Positions 8,749 to 20,251 of a DNA stretch of 64,000 nucleotides are shown here, piece by piece. Made by a program: the position numbers and the translations under genes. The notes beneath the pieces were generated by a model. That model did not search any database, was not told where the DNA came from, and was given only the letters and a program-made list of their open reading frames with translations. This DNA comes from Paenalicyclobacillus cellulosilyticus (GTDB lineage: Bacteria; Bacillota; Bacilli; Alicyclobacillales; Alicyclobacillaceae): positions 1 through 64,000 of the forward strand of contig NZ_BMOY01000001.1 of the NCBI RefSeq assembly GCF_014647315.1, given 5' to 3'. Positions within the stretch are counted from its first letter, which is position 1. Every line of letters begins with the position of its first letter.

Positions 8749-10440
8749 TCACTTTACCGTGTGCAAAATGGTCTGAAACGCCTCTTCCAGCGAGAGCACC
8801 TGGACCTCGCCCGTCTTGCGCACCTTGACCTCCACTTTCCCTTCCGCCACACGGTTGCCCACGGTGACCCGCAACGGCAGGCCGATGAGATCCGCGTCCT
8901 TGAACTTCACGCCCGGCCGTTCGTCGCGATCGTCGAGAAGCACCTCGACACCGGCGGCCGCGAGGCGTTGGTACAACATGGTCGCCGCTTTGACCTGCTG
9001 TTCGTCGCGGACGTTGACCGGGACGATGTGGACGTGGAACGGCGCCACCGCCAGCGGCCAAATGATGCCGTCCTCATCGTGACACTGTTCAATGATGGCC
9101 GGGATGATACGCGACGTCCCGAGACCGTAGCAACCCATCAGGATGGTCCGTTCCTGGCCCTTCTCATCCAGGTAAGTCGCTCCGAACGCTCGGGAATACT
9201 TCGTTCCCAGCTTGAACACATGGCCGACCTCAATCCCGCGGAAGAAGCGGAGCCGGCCGCCGCAATGCGGACACAGGTCACCTTCCGTCACGTTGCGGAT
9301 GTCGGCGACGCGCGTCAATACGACATCGCGTCCGGGCACCACATGCACCTCATGGTAACCGGCACCGGCAGCCGCCACGCCGTCCGCCACCGATGCGACG
9401 TCGCGGTCGAACACCACCGGGATGGAGATAGTCGGCGGTACGAAGCCGACCGGATAGCCGGTGAGCGCTTCAACCGCCTCCGGGGAGGCCAATTCAAGGT
9501 GGCGGGCGCGAAGGGTGTTCTTCAGTTTCACTTCATTGACTTCATGGTCGCCGCGGACACAGGCGGCGACAGGCTGGCCGTCGGCGAGGTACACCACCAC
9601 TTTGAGCACCTGTGCCTTCGCGACGCCAAGCGTCTGCACCAGGTCGTCGATGGTGCGCACACCGGGCGTCGCCACGCGGGCTTTGGCCGGGACGCCGGAT
9701 GAGCCGGCTGCGGGCAGGGCTTGTCCGCTCGCCTTCTCGATGTTCGCGGAATAGTTGCACGCCTCGCAGCCGACGACCGTGTCCTCACCGGCCTCGGAGA
9801 GCACCATGAACTCGTGCGTCCCCCCTTCGCCGCCGATGGCGCCGGGGTCGGCGTCCACCGCCCGGTAGGCAATCCCGATCCGGTCGAAGATCCGGCAGTA
9901 CGCATCGAACATCGCGCGGTAGGAACGGTCGAGGCCCTCCTCGTCGATGTCGAACGAGTACGCATCCTTCATCCTAAACTCGCGCAAGCGCAATAACCCG
10001 GCGCGCGGCCGCGCTTCGTCGCGAAACTTGGTCTGGATCTGGTAGAGGGTGAAAGGCAGCTGGCGATAGGAACGCACCTCGTGGCGGACGAGCTCCGTAA
10101 TCACCTCTTCATGGGTCGGCCCGAGCACCATCGCGCGCCCGTGCCGATCCGTCACGCGGAACATCAGCGGGCCATAGTCTTCCGAACGGCCCGACTGGCG
10201 CCAGAGCTCCTCCAATTGCAACGCGGGCAACATCACCTCTTGCGCGCCCGCCGCGTCCATCTCTTCGCGCACGATGGTCTCAATCTTGTGGAGCACCCGC
10301 ATTCCCAACGGCAGAAATGAATACACGCCAGCCGCATGCTGGCGGATGAGTCCGGCGCGCAACATCAGCTGATGGCTGACCACGTCGGCGTCGGCCGGCA
10401 CCTCGCGCAGCGTGTTCAGGAAAAGCTGACTTTGCTTCAT
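8749..10440 (-). CDS. proS: Prolyl-tRNA synthetase, bacterial type with editing domain
   Basis: A 563-residue class II prolyl-tRNA synthetase, the usual length for bacterial ProRS with the inserted YbaK-like editing domain (about 225-385). Recognisable blocks are FRDEARPRAGLLRLREFRMK (motif 2 region), GHVFKLGTKYSRAFGATYLD and GCYGLGTSRIIPAIIEQ, and the C-terminal anticodon-binding domain follows. Two adjacent ATG codons are possible. The second has the normal six-base spacing from GGGAGG. It lies between rseP and polC, the conserved Bacillus arrangement, with no T-box-like leader visible in the short upstream gap. Confidence 0.97.
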   Translation of the reverse strand: MKQSQLFLNTLREVPADADVVSHQLMLRAGLIRQHAAGVYSFLPLGMRVLHKIETIVREEMDAAGAQEVMLPALQLEELWRQSGRSEDYGPLMFRVTDRHGRAMVLGPTHEEVITELVRHEVRSYRQLPFTLYQIQTKFRDEARPRAGLLRLREFRMKDAYSFDIDEEGLDRSYRAMFDAYCRIFDRIGIAYRAVDADPGAIGGEGGTHEFMVLSEAGEDTVVGCEACNYSANIEKASGQALPAAGSSGVPAKARVATPGVRTIDDLVQTLGVAKAQVLKVVVYLADGQPVAACVRGDHEVNEVKLKNTLRARHLELASPEAVEALTGYPVGFVPPTISIPVVFDRDVASVADGVAAAGAGYHEVHVVPGRDVVLTRVADIRNVTEGDLCPHCGGRLRFFRGIEVGHVFKLGTKYSRAFGATYLDEKGQERTILMGCYGLGTSRIIPAIIEQCHDEDGIIWPLAVAPFHVHIVPVNVRDEQQVKAATMLYQRLAAAGVEVLLDDRDERPGVKFKDADLIGLPLRVTVGNRVAEGKVEVKVRKTGEVQVLSLEEAFQTILHTVK

Positions 10441-10463
10441 CATGTTCCTCCCTTGGCGAGCCA

Positions 10464-11741
10464 TCAGAACAACCGGGTGACGTCGCGGTAGGTGATGACC
10501 GCCGCGAACAACATCAACAGCGCAAAGCCCAGAAAGTGCACAAGGCCTTCCTTGCGCGGATCGAACGACCGGCCCCGCACCAGTTCGGCCACCATGAACA
10601 AGAGGCGCCCGCCGTCGAGCGCCGGAAACGGCAACAGGTTGAACAGGCCGAGGTTGAGGCTCAGCCAACCGGTGATCATGACGACCTGCCAAATACCCGA
10701 TTGCGCCTCTTGGCTGATGACGTCCGCGATACCGACCGGACCGGCCAGGTTGTTGAACTGGTGATGGGCAAATACCTGGAAGTACATGCCAAGCGCGTTG
10801 ATGGAACCGAAATACACGGTGGAAAAGCCCGTGCTGACCGCTCGTACGACATTATACGACATTGGATAGCTGACGCCCAGCAGCGGACCCTGCTTGGTCA
10901 ACCGCGGCCGCACCGTCACGTTCAGGACCACGCCGTCCCGTTTTATCCGAAGCAAGAGCGGTTTCCCGGTTCTGTCCGCCCGCACGCGTTCGACCAAGCT
11001 CATCCACGTGTCCACCGGGCGCCCGTCCACCGACAGGACCTGGTCACCCTGATGCAGACCGGCGTGTGCCGCCGGGGAACCGGGCGCGACCGCGCCGAGC
11101 ACCGGTTCGTTCACCGGGATGCCGGTATGCCAATAAAATGCGGAGAACAAGACGCCGGCCAAGGCGAAGTTCATCAGCGGACCGGCGAGGATGATGAGCG
11201 CCCGCTGCCACAGCGGCTTGCCAATCACCTGCCGCGACCGTTCAACCAACGGAATGACGGTGCGCCGGTTGGCGTGCAGGCGGGCGCCTGTACGCACCGG
11301 ATAGGTGCGTACCCCGTCCGGCCCGGCGATGGTCATCACCCATCGCTCCGTGAGGTCCAAGTCCTGCAGTACGCCGACCAGCCATCCCTCGGCTCGGAGA
11401 TCCTCTCCCAGGTCGGCAGGATCCGCCATGGCATCGATCCAACCATCGGGATCGATGCGCACGGCAATCCGCTCGCCGCGCCGAAACAAGGCGTCGTGGG
11501 GAATTTCGCCCGCGAGCTGCACCATGCCGCCGAGCGGAAAGAGCCGGACGGAGAACTCCGTGCCTCCCCTGAACCACCTGACAAGCCTCGGCCCGAACCC
11601 GATGGCGAACGTCGGCACGGCGACGCCGCACCGCTTCGCGACCGCATAATGGCCAAACTCGTGCACCACGACGCAGACGACAAACACCAACGCGATCGCG
11701 ACGGCGGAACGCAACACCGGCACCCATCCGAGGTCTGTCAT
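10464..11741 (-). CDS. rseP: RIP-type intramembrane zinc metalloprotease RseP/RasP
   Basis: A 425-residue site-2 protease that cleaves substrates such as anti-sigma factors and signal-peptide remnants within the membrane. The zinc motif HEFGH is in the first transmembrane segment near residue 27, and the second active-site motif LLPFPALDGGR is near 375. A PDZ domain (about 205-275) contains APGSPAAHAGLHQGDQV. There is a long non-membrane insertion after the first segment. The start ATG overlaps the dxr stop as ATGA, indicating translational coupling. The dxr-rseP-proS-polC order is the standard one. Confidence 0.95.
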   Translation of the reverse strand: MTDLGWVPVLRSAVAIALVFVVCVVVHEFGHYAVAKRCGVAVPTFAIGFGPRLVRWFRGGTEFSVRLFPLGGMVQLAGEIPHDALFRRGERIAVRIDPDGWIDAMADPADLGEDLRAEGWLVGVLQDLDLTERWVMTIAGPDGVRTYPVRTGARLHANRRTVIPLVERSRQVIGKPLWQRALIILAGPLMNFALAGVLFSAFYWHTGIPVNEPVLGAVAPGSPAAHAGLHQGDQVLSVDGRPVDTWMSLVERVRADRTGKPLLLRIKRDGVVLNVTVRPRLTKQGPLLGVSYPMSYNVVRAVSTGFSTVYFGSINALGMYFQVFAHHQFNNLAGPVGIADVISQEAQSGIWQVVMITGWLSLNLGLFNLLPFPALDGGRLLFMVAELVRGRSFDPRKEGLVHFLGFALLMLFAAVITYRDVTRLF

Positions 11742-12913
11742 CTCACCCACCCGCCTTCTTCGAGCAGCGCCGTTGCCTTCTGGCGCGCCCAAGCGTCCAT
11801 CTCTATGATATCTTCCACGCTCTGCGGCATACCGGCCGGATGGGCGGTGAGCACTGCCTCCACGAGCCGGGGGATGTCGACAAACGAGATGCGGCCGGTG
11901 AGAAATGCCTCGACCGCCACCTCGTTGGCCGCGTTCAAGACACACGGCGCATAACCGCCAGCCCGGCCCGCCTCATACGCCAAGCGCAGGCTCGGGAAGC
12001 GCACGAGGTCCGGCGGCTCGAACGTGAGCGACCCCATCGCCACCAGGTCCAGCCGTGGCCAAGGTGCAACATATCGCGCAGGATAGGTCAGGGCATACTG
12101 AATGGGAATGCGCATGTCGGCTGTCCCGAGCTGAGCCAGCAAAGCTCCGTCCACGAATTCGACCAAGGAATGCACCACGCTCTGCGGGTGGATCACGACC
12201 TCAATCTGGTCGTAGCTCGCCGCAAACAGGTGATGCGCCTCAATCACCTCCAGCCCCTTGTTCATCAAGGTGGCGGAGTCGATGGTGATCTTCTTGCCCA
12301 TCGACCAGGTGGGATGGCGAAGCGCCTCCGCAACGGTCACATCGCGCAGTTCACGCGCGGAGCGCGTCCGAAACGGCCCGCCGGACGCGGTGAGGATATA
12401 ACGGCGCACCGCTTCCGGGCGGCCGCTGTGCAGGCACTGCAGCAGCGCCGAGTGTTCGCTGTCGACCGGGAGGATGGTGGCGTTTCGCGCCCGGGCGAAC
12501 GGCATCACCAGGTCCCCGGCTGCGACCAACGTCTCTTTATTGGCCAACGCCACCGTCGCGCCGCGAGCAATGGCGGCCCACGCCGCAGGCAGGCCGCGGG
12601 CGCCGACCGTGGCGAGAACGACCACGTCGGACGGCAGCGACGCCGCTTCGACCATACCCGCTCCACCCACCCCGATCTCGGGCACAGGATGGCCTGCAGC
12701 GCGCAACCGGTCCACCAGAACCCGCCGGGTGACATCATCTGCGACCGCGACGTAACGCGGGGTAAAACGCATGACCAGTTCCGCCAAGCGCGCCGCATTG
12801 TATCCGCCCGACAAGGCGACGACTTCAAACATATCCGGAAACTGGGCGACGACGTCGAGCGTCAGGCCGCCAATCACCCCGGTCGCGCCAATCACCGACA
12901 CCCGTTTCTTCAC
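11738..12913 (-). CDS. dxr: 1-deoxy-D-xylulose 5-phosphate reductoisomerase
   Basis: A 391-residue DXP reductoisomerase, the second enzyme of the MEP isoprenoid pathway. The N-terminal NADPH-binding domain begins VSVIGATGVIGGLTLDVVAQ. Catalytic-domain blocks include LPVDSEHSALLQCL (metal-binding residues), ILTASGGPFR, TWSMGKKITIDSATLMNKGL and HPQSVVHSLVEF. It follows cdsA by 15 bases and is coupled to rseP by a 4-base overlap. Its neighbours uppS and cdsA use its pathway product for cell-wall and phospholipid synthesis. Confidence 0.97.
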   Translation of the reverse strand: MKKRVSVIGATGVIGGLTLDVVAQFPDMFEVVALSGGYNAARLAELVMRFTPRYVAVADDVTRRVLVDRLRAAGHPVPEIGVGGAGMVEAASLPSDVVVLATVGARGLPAAWAAIARGATVALANKETLVAAGDLVMPFARARNATILPVDSEHSALLQCLHSGRPEAVRRYILTASGGPFRTRSARELRDVTVAEALRHPTWSMGKKITIDSATLMNKGLEVIEAHHLFAASYDQIEVVIHPQSVVHSLVEFVDGALLAQLGTADMRIPIQYALTYPARYVAPWPRLDLVAMGSLTFEPPDLVRFPSLRLAYEAGRAGGYAPCVLNAANEVAVEAFLTGRISFVDIPRLVEAVLTAHPAGMPQSVEDIIEMDAWARQKATALLEEGGWVR

Positions 12914-12928
12914 CCGCGGTCACCTTCC

Positions 12929-13720
12929 TCAATGGGGCCACGGCCAACTGCCGTACACCAACATCGCCAACGCGAACGGAGCCGCGAACAACACGCTGTC
13001 CACCCGGTCGAGGATCCCGCCGTGGCCTGGCAACCAATTGCCTGAATCCTTGACGCCGGAGGACCGTTTATAGGCTGATTCGACGAGATCCCCCACCTGT
13101 CCCGCCGCCGACACGAACAGCGAGAACAGGATGAACTTCCAACCTCCGACGCCTGGCAAAAGCAGGCGCGCCGCGACGTATCCCGCCAACATACCGCCCA
13201 CCAGACCCGCCACCGCTCCGCTCACCGTCTTGCGGGGACTGATGGCCGGCCAAAGGCGGACGCCGCCCACCCTGCTGCCGACGAAATACGCCGCGGTATC
13301 GGTCGCCCACACCACCAACAGGACGACCAACACCCATGCCCACCCTTGCGCGCCGGATCGCAACGCCGTCAACCCGTAACCTCCGTAACCAATGTATAAG
13401 GCAGCCAACCAGACCGCGGCGATGGACGACAGAGGAACGCGGTTCCGGCTGAACACAGGCCACATCATGGCCACGGCCACCATCAACCCGACCACCGGCC
13501 ATTGCAACCACGCGGGCCACCACTCGACCAACGCCACGACAGCGTACCCGAACCACGCAGGAGGAGCATACCAAGGGAAACCGAGCATGGCGACGAATTC
13601 GGCCATGCACACCCACGTCCCCAACAGCACCATCACCCGCCAAGGCCATGGGCCCCACCAGAGCACACCGACGGTGATCAACACGGCCAGCGCCGCCGTG
13701 ACGACTCGTTGTTTCAACAT
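12929..13720 (-). CDS. cdsA: Phosphatidate cytidylyltransferase
   Basis: A 263-residue polytopic membrane enzyme that makes CDP-diacylglycerol from CTP and phosphatidic acid. Several hydrophobic segments are followed by the family signature near the C terminus, [19 protein letters not shown], with the preceding [16 protein letters not shown]. The ATG used here follows GTAGGTGGAGGC. Longer readings upstream overlap uppS and lack homology. It starts eight bases after the uppS stop. Confidence 0.95.
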   Translation of the reverse strand: MLKQRVVTAALAVLITVGVLWWGPWPWRVMVLLGTWVCMAEFVAMLGFPWYAPPAWFGYAVVALVEWWPAWLQWPVVGLMVAVAMMWPVFSRNRVPLSSIAAVWLAALYIGYGGYGLTALRSGAQGWAWVLVVLLVVWATDTAAYFVGSRVGGVRLWPAISPRKTVSGAVAGLVGGMLAGYVAARLLLPGVGGWKFILFSLFVSAAGQVGDLVESAYKRSSGVKDSGNWLPGHGGILDRVDSVLFAAPFALAMLVYGSWPWPH

Positions 13721-13728
13721 GCCTCCAC

Positions 13729-14496
<768 letters not shown>

Positions 14497-14553
14497 ACTC
14501 CCCTCGCCGACCCCCGGACTCCGCACCCTCACGCGTCACCGCCAGCCGCCGCG

Positions 14554-15937
<1,384 letters not shown>

Positions 15938-16588
15938 TTACGACCGGACCTGGGCCATCACCTCGGCCACGAAGTCCGTTTGCGCCTTTTCCAATCCCTC
16001 GCCGACAGCGAAGCGGACAAAACGGCGGATGGAGATGTTCTCGCCGATCTGCGCGATCTTTTCCGTCACCAGCTCCTGAACGGTCTTATCCGGGTCTTTC
16101 ACGAACGGCTGTTCCAACAGGCAGTTTTCTTTGAAGAACTTATCCAACCGCCCTTCGACGATCCGGTCGACCACGTTCGCCGGCCGTCCTTCATTCAGGG
16201 CCTGTGCCCGCAGAATCTCTCGTTCCTTCTCGATGACCTCCTGCGGCACGTCCTCGCGGCGCACGTACGCCGGGTTGGCTGCGGCGATGTGCATCGCGAT
16301 GTCGTGCACGAAGCTGCGGAACTCCGCGTTCTTCGCCACGAAATCGGTCTCGCAATTGACCTCCACCAACACCCCGATGCGGCCACCTGCGTGGATGTAC
16401 GCTTCGACCACACCCTCCGCGGCGACCCGGCCTGCCTTCTTCGATGCCGAAGCCAAGCCGCGTTCGCGCAGAAGCTCCATGGCGCGCTCCATATCGCCGT
16501 TGGCGTCAGCCAGCGCGCGCTTGCAGTCCATCATCCCCGCACCCGTTTTTTCCCGCAACTCCTTGACCATCGCAGCTGTGATTTCCAC
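15938..16588 (-). CDS. tsf: Elongation factor Ts
   Basis: A 216-residue EF-Ts, the nucleotide exchange factor for EF-Tu. The N-terminal UBA-like domain reads [20 protein letters not shown], and the core contains [20 protein letters not shown]. It is of the short Gram-positive type. The GTG start is chosen because GGAGG lies nine bases upstream and the protein then aligns with family starts. An ATG three codons earlier directly abuts the GGAGG. It lies 105 bases after rpsB. That gap can form an imperfect GAGGC/GCCTC stem-loop of unknown significance. Confidence 0.96.
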   Translation of the reverse strand: MEITAAMVKELREKTGAGMMDCKRALADANGDMERAMELLRERGLASASKKAGRVAAEGVVEAYIHAGGRIGVLVEVNCETDFVAKNAEFRSFVHDIAMHIAAANPAYVRREDVPQEVIEKEREILRAQALNEGRPANVVDRIVEGRLDKFFKENCLLEQPFVKDPDKTVQELVTEKIAQIGENISIRRFVRFAVGEGLEKAQTDFVAEVMAQVRS

Positions 16589-16693
16589 GCCATCCATCCT
16601 CCTGTCACACGACTTCATCATGCACCCACCAGCAGACATAAGAAAGGTGACGAGGCTCGTGCGCTCCCGCCACCCGTTGGCCTCGGCCCGCCG

Positions 16694-17392
16694 TCACGCC
16701 GTCGTCTGCTCGCCCTGCGTCCCTTCTAGCACCGCGTCGGCGATCTTCGACGTCAACAGTTTCACCGCCCGGATGGCATCGTCATTCCCCGGGATGACGT
16801 AATCGATCTCGTCCGGGTCGCAGTTGGTGTCGACGATGGCGACGATGGGGATGCCGAGCTTCCGGCCTTCCGCCACCGCGATCCGCTCCTTGCGCGGATC
16901 GATGACGAACATGGCGCCCGGGAGCGTCTTCATCCCTTTGATGCCGCCGAGGAACTTCTCCAACCGTTCCTTCTCCTTGCGCAACAGGATGACTTCCTTT
17001 TTCGGCAAGAGGTCGAACGTCCCCTCTTCCTCCATCCGCTCTAACTGCTCAAGGCGAGCAATTCGTTTTTGAATGGTCGCGAAATTGGTCAGCGTTCCGC
17101 CCAGCCAACGCTGATTCACATAGAACATGCCGCATCGTTGCGCTTCTTCGCGGACAGCTTCCTGCGCCTGTTTCTTCGTGCCCACAAACAGAATTGTCTT
17201 GCCTTCAGCAGCCAGTTCGCGGACGAACTGATAAGCCTCTTCGATTTTGCGCACGGTCTTCTGCAGGTCGATGATGTAAATCCCGTTGCGCTCCGTGAAG
17301 ATGTAACGCGCCATCTTCGGATTCCAACGCCGCGTCTGATGTCCGAAATGCACGCCGGCTTCCAACAACTGCTTCATGGAGATGATGGCCAT
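16694..17392 (-). CDS. rpsB: 30S ribosomal protein S2
   Basis: A 232-residue S2 protein of the small subunit. Typical blocks are [53 protein letters not shown] and the C-terminal [26 protein letters not shown] precedes the ATG. It is the first gene of rpsB-tsf and has a 128-base leader containing a short CCGCCC/GGGCGG hairpin. A candidate promoter overlaps the end of the upstream SwrB-like gene. Confidence 0.98.
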   Translation of the reverse strand: MAIISMKQLLEAGVHFGHQTRRWNPKMARYIFTERNGIYIIDLQKTVRKIEEAYQFVRELAAEGKTILFVGTKKQAQEAVREEAQRCGMFYVNQRWLGGTLTNFATIQKRIARLEQLERMEEEGTFDLLPKKEVILLRKEKERLEKFLGGIKGMKTLPGAMFVIDPRKERIAVAEGRKLGIPIVAIVDTNCDPDEIDYVIPGNDDAIRAVKLLTSKIADAVLEGTQGEQTTA

Positions 17393-17519
17393 CGAAAGAC
17401 CTCCCGTCGGTTTGTCCTCCGCCCCCCTCACCTGTCCGGAAACCCCGCCGGGGCACCGGCCGGACATCGGGTGGACGTGCGTACTCCGCCCTCAGGGCGG
17501 GCGATATACACTGCCATCA

Positions 17520-17549
17520 ACTATACCATACGGTTTGGCGAACCTGCAA
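17520..17549 (-). promoter_or_regulatory. Candidate promoter for rpsB-tsf
   Basis: On the minus strand TTGCAG and TATAGT are separated by 18 bases. They overlap the last codons of the SwrB-like gene and lie about 130 bases before rpsB. The -35 match is modest. Position at the junction between a flagellar and a ribosomal transcription unit supports it. Confidence 0.4.
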
Positions 17550-18219
17550 CGCGGGCCAAGGCCAACAACTCGCGCACCAATTCCACCTCCGTCACGCTCA
17601 TGCCGAGCGCCATCGCCACCTCCTGCGGACGCTTCCCTTCCGCCAACTGCTCAGCGACCGCCTGGTAGCGGGATGAAAGCGGGAAGTTTGTTTCCGCCGG
17701 CGATGTCACATCCGGCGATGCCGAACCGGTCGAGCCGGGCGGATGCGGCGACGCGGGCGATTCAGACTGGCGCGCGGCCGACGCTTGCGCCTCACAAAGC
17801 GCCTTCGCCGTCATCTCCCGCATTTCCTGTTGCAGCCGGGCGAGCGCCCGTGCCGTATCCTCGCGCAGGCGCCGGATCTCTTCCATAAATTCTTGATACA
17901 TCTCATCCAACAACTGCGCGACTTCTTCCGCCTCCGCCGGTACCACCGCCTCGGCTTCCTCCTGCTCCGGCGCGCGGTCCCGTTCGTCCGCACGGTCGCG
18001 CGGCCACCCCGCGAACCACCGCTTGGGTTGCGCGCCATCCGGAACGGAAGGTGCCCGTCGCACGTGGCCCCGTCGCGGGAACTGTGCCCACGCTTGCCAC
18101 CAACCGCGCATCCCTGACCCAGACCGCCCGGACTTCGCCAACCCCATATAGATCACGGCAAGCACCGCGAGCAGCGCAACCTCCACCGCCACGCTCCACC
18201 AGGTGTTGCTCACCTTCAC
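17521..18219 (-). CDS. SwrB/YlxL-like protein (DUF6115), flagellar region
   Basis: A 232-residue protein with one N-terminal transmembrane segment (about 8-27), a basic stretch, a Glu-rich coiled region (about 85-145) and a C-terminal helix-turn-helix-like DUF6115 motif (RYQAVAEQLAEGKRPQEVA, then ALGMSVTEVELVRELLALA). Position between flhG and rpsB and this architecture match SwrB (YlxL), which promotes flagellar assembly in Bacillus subtilis. Sequence conservation outside the C terminus is low, so the name is by architecture and synteny. In Bacillus six or more che genes and sigD lie between flhG and swrB, whereas here the gap is 59 bases. Confidence 0.7.
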   Translation of the reverse strand: MKVSNTWWSVAVEVALLAVLAVIYMGLAKSGRSGSGMRGWWQAWAQFPRRGHVRRAPSVPDGAQPKRWFAGWPRDRADERDRAPEQEEAEAVVPAEAEEVAQLLDEMYQEFMEEIRRLREDTARALARLQQEMREMTAKALCEAQASAARQSESPASPHPPGSTGSASPDVTSPAETNFPLSSRYQAVAEQLAEGKRPQEVAMALGMSVTEVELVRELLALARVAGSPNRMV

Positions 18220-18278
18220 TCACCCCCCAGCCACCGGCCTGCCACCGCGACATGCGGTGGTCACGCCCTCCCGCCGCA

Positions 18279-19193
18279 TCATCTGCGCTGCGTCTCGTCG
18301 CGCTGACCAGGCATGAAGCGGCGGAAGACCCGCTCGATGAAGCCGACAAACCCCTGCGGCGGTTCCGCGGTGTCGAGACGCAGGTAGTTATGTACCAACT
18401 GACGCACGCACCTGGCCGCAGGACTCGTCGGAAAGCTGCGCAAAAAGGCCTCCTGCTTGCGCACCGCCTGCGGCACATGCGGATCTTCCAAAATGAATCC
18501 CAACACATCGATGCGCAGACTGAGAAAACGTTCTGCCACCAAACGCACCTTTTCCGCCGCTTGCCGCCCTTCGGTGAATTGCGTCGCCCGGTTGACGACG
18601 ATGCGCGTATGCGGAACGTGCCCGTGTGCGGATAACGATTTGAGGAGCGCGTACGCGTCCGTGATGGCCGTAGGTTCGGGTGTCGTCACCAGAATGAGCT
18701 CGTCTGCCGCGCTCAGCAACCGGCCGAGATTGGCTCCCAAGCCGGAACCCGCATCGAGGAGCAGAACGTCGAATGCGTCCTGCAGTTTGCGCATTTCCTG
18801 CAGAAGGCGTGCCACCTGTTCTTCCGACAAGGAATGGATGTCGAATACCCCGTTGCCGCCGCTCAAAAACGGCAGGCCGGATGAGCTCACCTGGACAGCC
18901 GACAGGATGTCCATTCCTTCCACCACATCGTACAGGGAGTACTTCGGACGGGCGCCGAGCAGCACCTCCACATTGGCAAACCCCAAATCGGCATCGACCA
19001 CGATGGGGCGTAACCCTGCCTGCATCAACCCGAGGGCGAAATTGACACAGAAGTTCGACTTGCCGACCCCGCCCTTGCCACTGGCAACGGCAATGACGCG
19101 CGGACCGTGATCGCGCGTTTCCGGCCGATCCAATTTCCGCATCCGTTGCCGCAGTGATTCCGCTTGGTCCCTGATGGGTTGAAGGCCGGTCAT
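18279..19193 (-). CDS. flhG: Flagellar number regulator FlhG (MinD-like ATPase)
   Basis: A 304-residue MinD/ParA-type ATPase that with FlhF controls flagellar number and placement. The deviant Walker A is ASGKGGVGKSNFCVNFALGL at about residues 36-55. VVDADLGFANVEVLLG and LLLDAGSGLG follow. An N-terminal extension with the residues LRQRMRK may carry the FlhF-activating segment. Its start overlaps the last base of the flhF stop codon. Confidence 0.93.
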   Translation of the reverse strand: MTGLQPIRDQAESLRQRMRKLDRPETRDHGPRVIAVASGKGGVGKSNFCVNFALGLMQAGLRPIVVDADLGFANVEVLLGARPKYSLYDVVEGMDILSAVQVSSSGLPFLSGGNGVFDIHSLSEEQVARLLQEMRKLQDAFDVLLLDAGSGLGANLGRLLSAADELILVTTPEPTAITDAYALLKSLSAHGHVPHTRIVVNRATQFTEGRQAAEKVRLVAERFLSLRIDVLGFILEDPHVPQAVRKQEAFLRSFPTSPAARCVRQLVHNYLRLDTAEPPQGFVGFIERVFRRFMPGQRDETQRR

Positions 19194-20251
19194 TACGCAG
19201 CCCCCTCCAGGATCAACTTCAAGATCTTTTCGAAGGACGCGACCTCGATATCGTCCGGGACGTTCTGGCCGGTGGTGATGTAGGACACCGGTTTGCGATG
19301 GTTGAGGACGAGGTCGAGGATGGCGCCGTACGTTGCCGTCTCGTCCATCTTGGTGAACACAAACTTGTCCACCGGCAGCGCAGCGAACTTGCGCGCGACC
19401 GCATCCAGGTCCTGCGGCTTTCCGGTCGCCGCCAGGACGAGGAACGTCTCATCGATGGGCACCGCCCGCAACCACGCCTCCGCCTCCCGGATGTATGCGT
19501 CGAGATGGTAATTGCGCCCTGCCGTGTCGATGAAGATGAGATCACGGTCATCCATCTGCGCCAGTGCGGACGGCAAGTCTTCGGGCCGGTACACGACCGC
19601 GAGGGGCACGCCGAGGATGTCCGCATACGTCCGCAACTGCTCCACGGCCGCAATCCGGTACGTATCCGTGGTGATGAGCCCCACCTTGCGCTCCCCGGAC
19701 AAGACATGCAGCGCGGCCAATTTCGCCACCGTCGTGGTCTTGCCGACGCCCGTCGGCCCGACGAACGCGACCAAACGCGATTGCGGCGAGATCGGTTGCG
19801 GCTCCGCCAGTCCTGCCAACATGTCGGCTGCGTCGCTCTCCGGCCGGTTTCCTTGCCGGGCCCGCATGACTTCCAACAGGCGGCGTGCGCCTTCCTCGCT
19901 CATCCCATGCCACAACAAGCGGCGGTACAGCGGCTCCAGGTGGGCTTCCACCGCCTCGGCGTGGCGGCTTCCCCCGTGCTCGGCCGGGGGGCTCATCCGT
20001 TCATCCTGCGGCCTGGCACGAAAGTCGGGTACCGACTGCATCAGCCGCTGCACCTGCTGCGCGGTCGCGCGCAAGGGAACGTCATCTCCGATCGCGGCGA
20101 CCACCTCAATCCGTTTGCTCCGCCAAAAGCCGAGCCACTTTTTGACCGTCACCCGCTTGGTGCTGAGGATGACTGCGTCGCGTCCCAGGTCTTGGCGGAT
20201 GCGCGTCACGGCTTCCGGCATGTCCTTCACGACATAACGCCGCACCATCAT
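19193..20251 (-). CDS. flhF: Flagellar SRP-type GTPase FlhF
   Basis: A 352-residue FlhF GTPase of the SRP family that marks flagellar assembly sites. A short basic N-terminal domain (RYVVKDMPEAVTRIRQDLGR) and linker are followed by the NG domain from about residue 95. The G motifs are [17 protein letters not shown] (G1), DTAGR (G3) and TKMDE (G4). It overlaps the flhA stop by four bases, so flhA-flhF-flhG are translationally coupled. Confidence 0.95.
   Translation of the reverse strand: MMVRRYVVKDMPEAVTRIRQDLGRDAVILSTKRVTVKKWLGFWRSKRIEVVAAIGDDVPLRATAQQVQRLMQSVPDFRARPQDERMSPPAEHGGSRHAEAVEAHLEPLYRRLLWHGMSEEGARRLLEVMRARQGNRPESDAADMLAGLAEPQPISPQSRLVAFVGPTGVGKTTTVAKLAALHVLSGERKVGLITTDTYRIAAVEQLRTYADILGVPLAVVYRPEDLPSALAQMDDRDLIFIDTAGRNYHLDAYIREAEAWLRAVPIDETFLVLAATGKPQDLDAVARKFAALPVDKFVFTKMDETATYGAILDLVLNHRKPVSYITTGQNVPDDIEVASFEKILKLILEGAA

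Noticed and set aside
5841-8828. A 995-codon open frame antisense to polC, and similar long antisense frames over flhA (20317-22362), the polC 3' end/pheA region (3348-5198) and fliH-fliF (34958-38254)
   Set aside because: They mirror strongly supported genes, are His/Arg/Gln-rich with no recognisable motif, and are expected where high third-position GC suppresses stop codons on the other strand.
10441-10692. Extended N terminus for prolyl-tRNA synthetase
   Set aside because: The upstream codons overlap rseP and show no homology. The ATG after GGGAGG gives the standard length.
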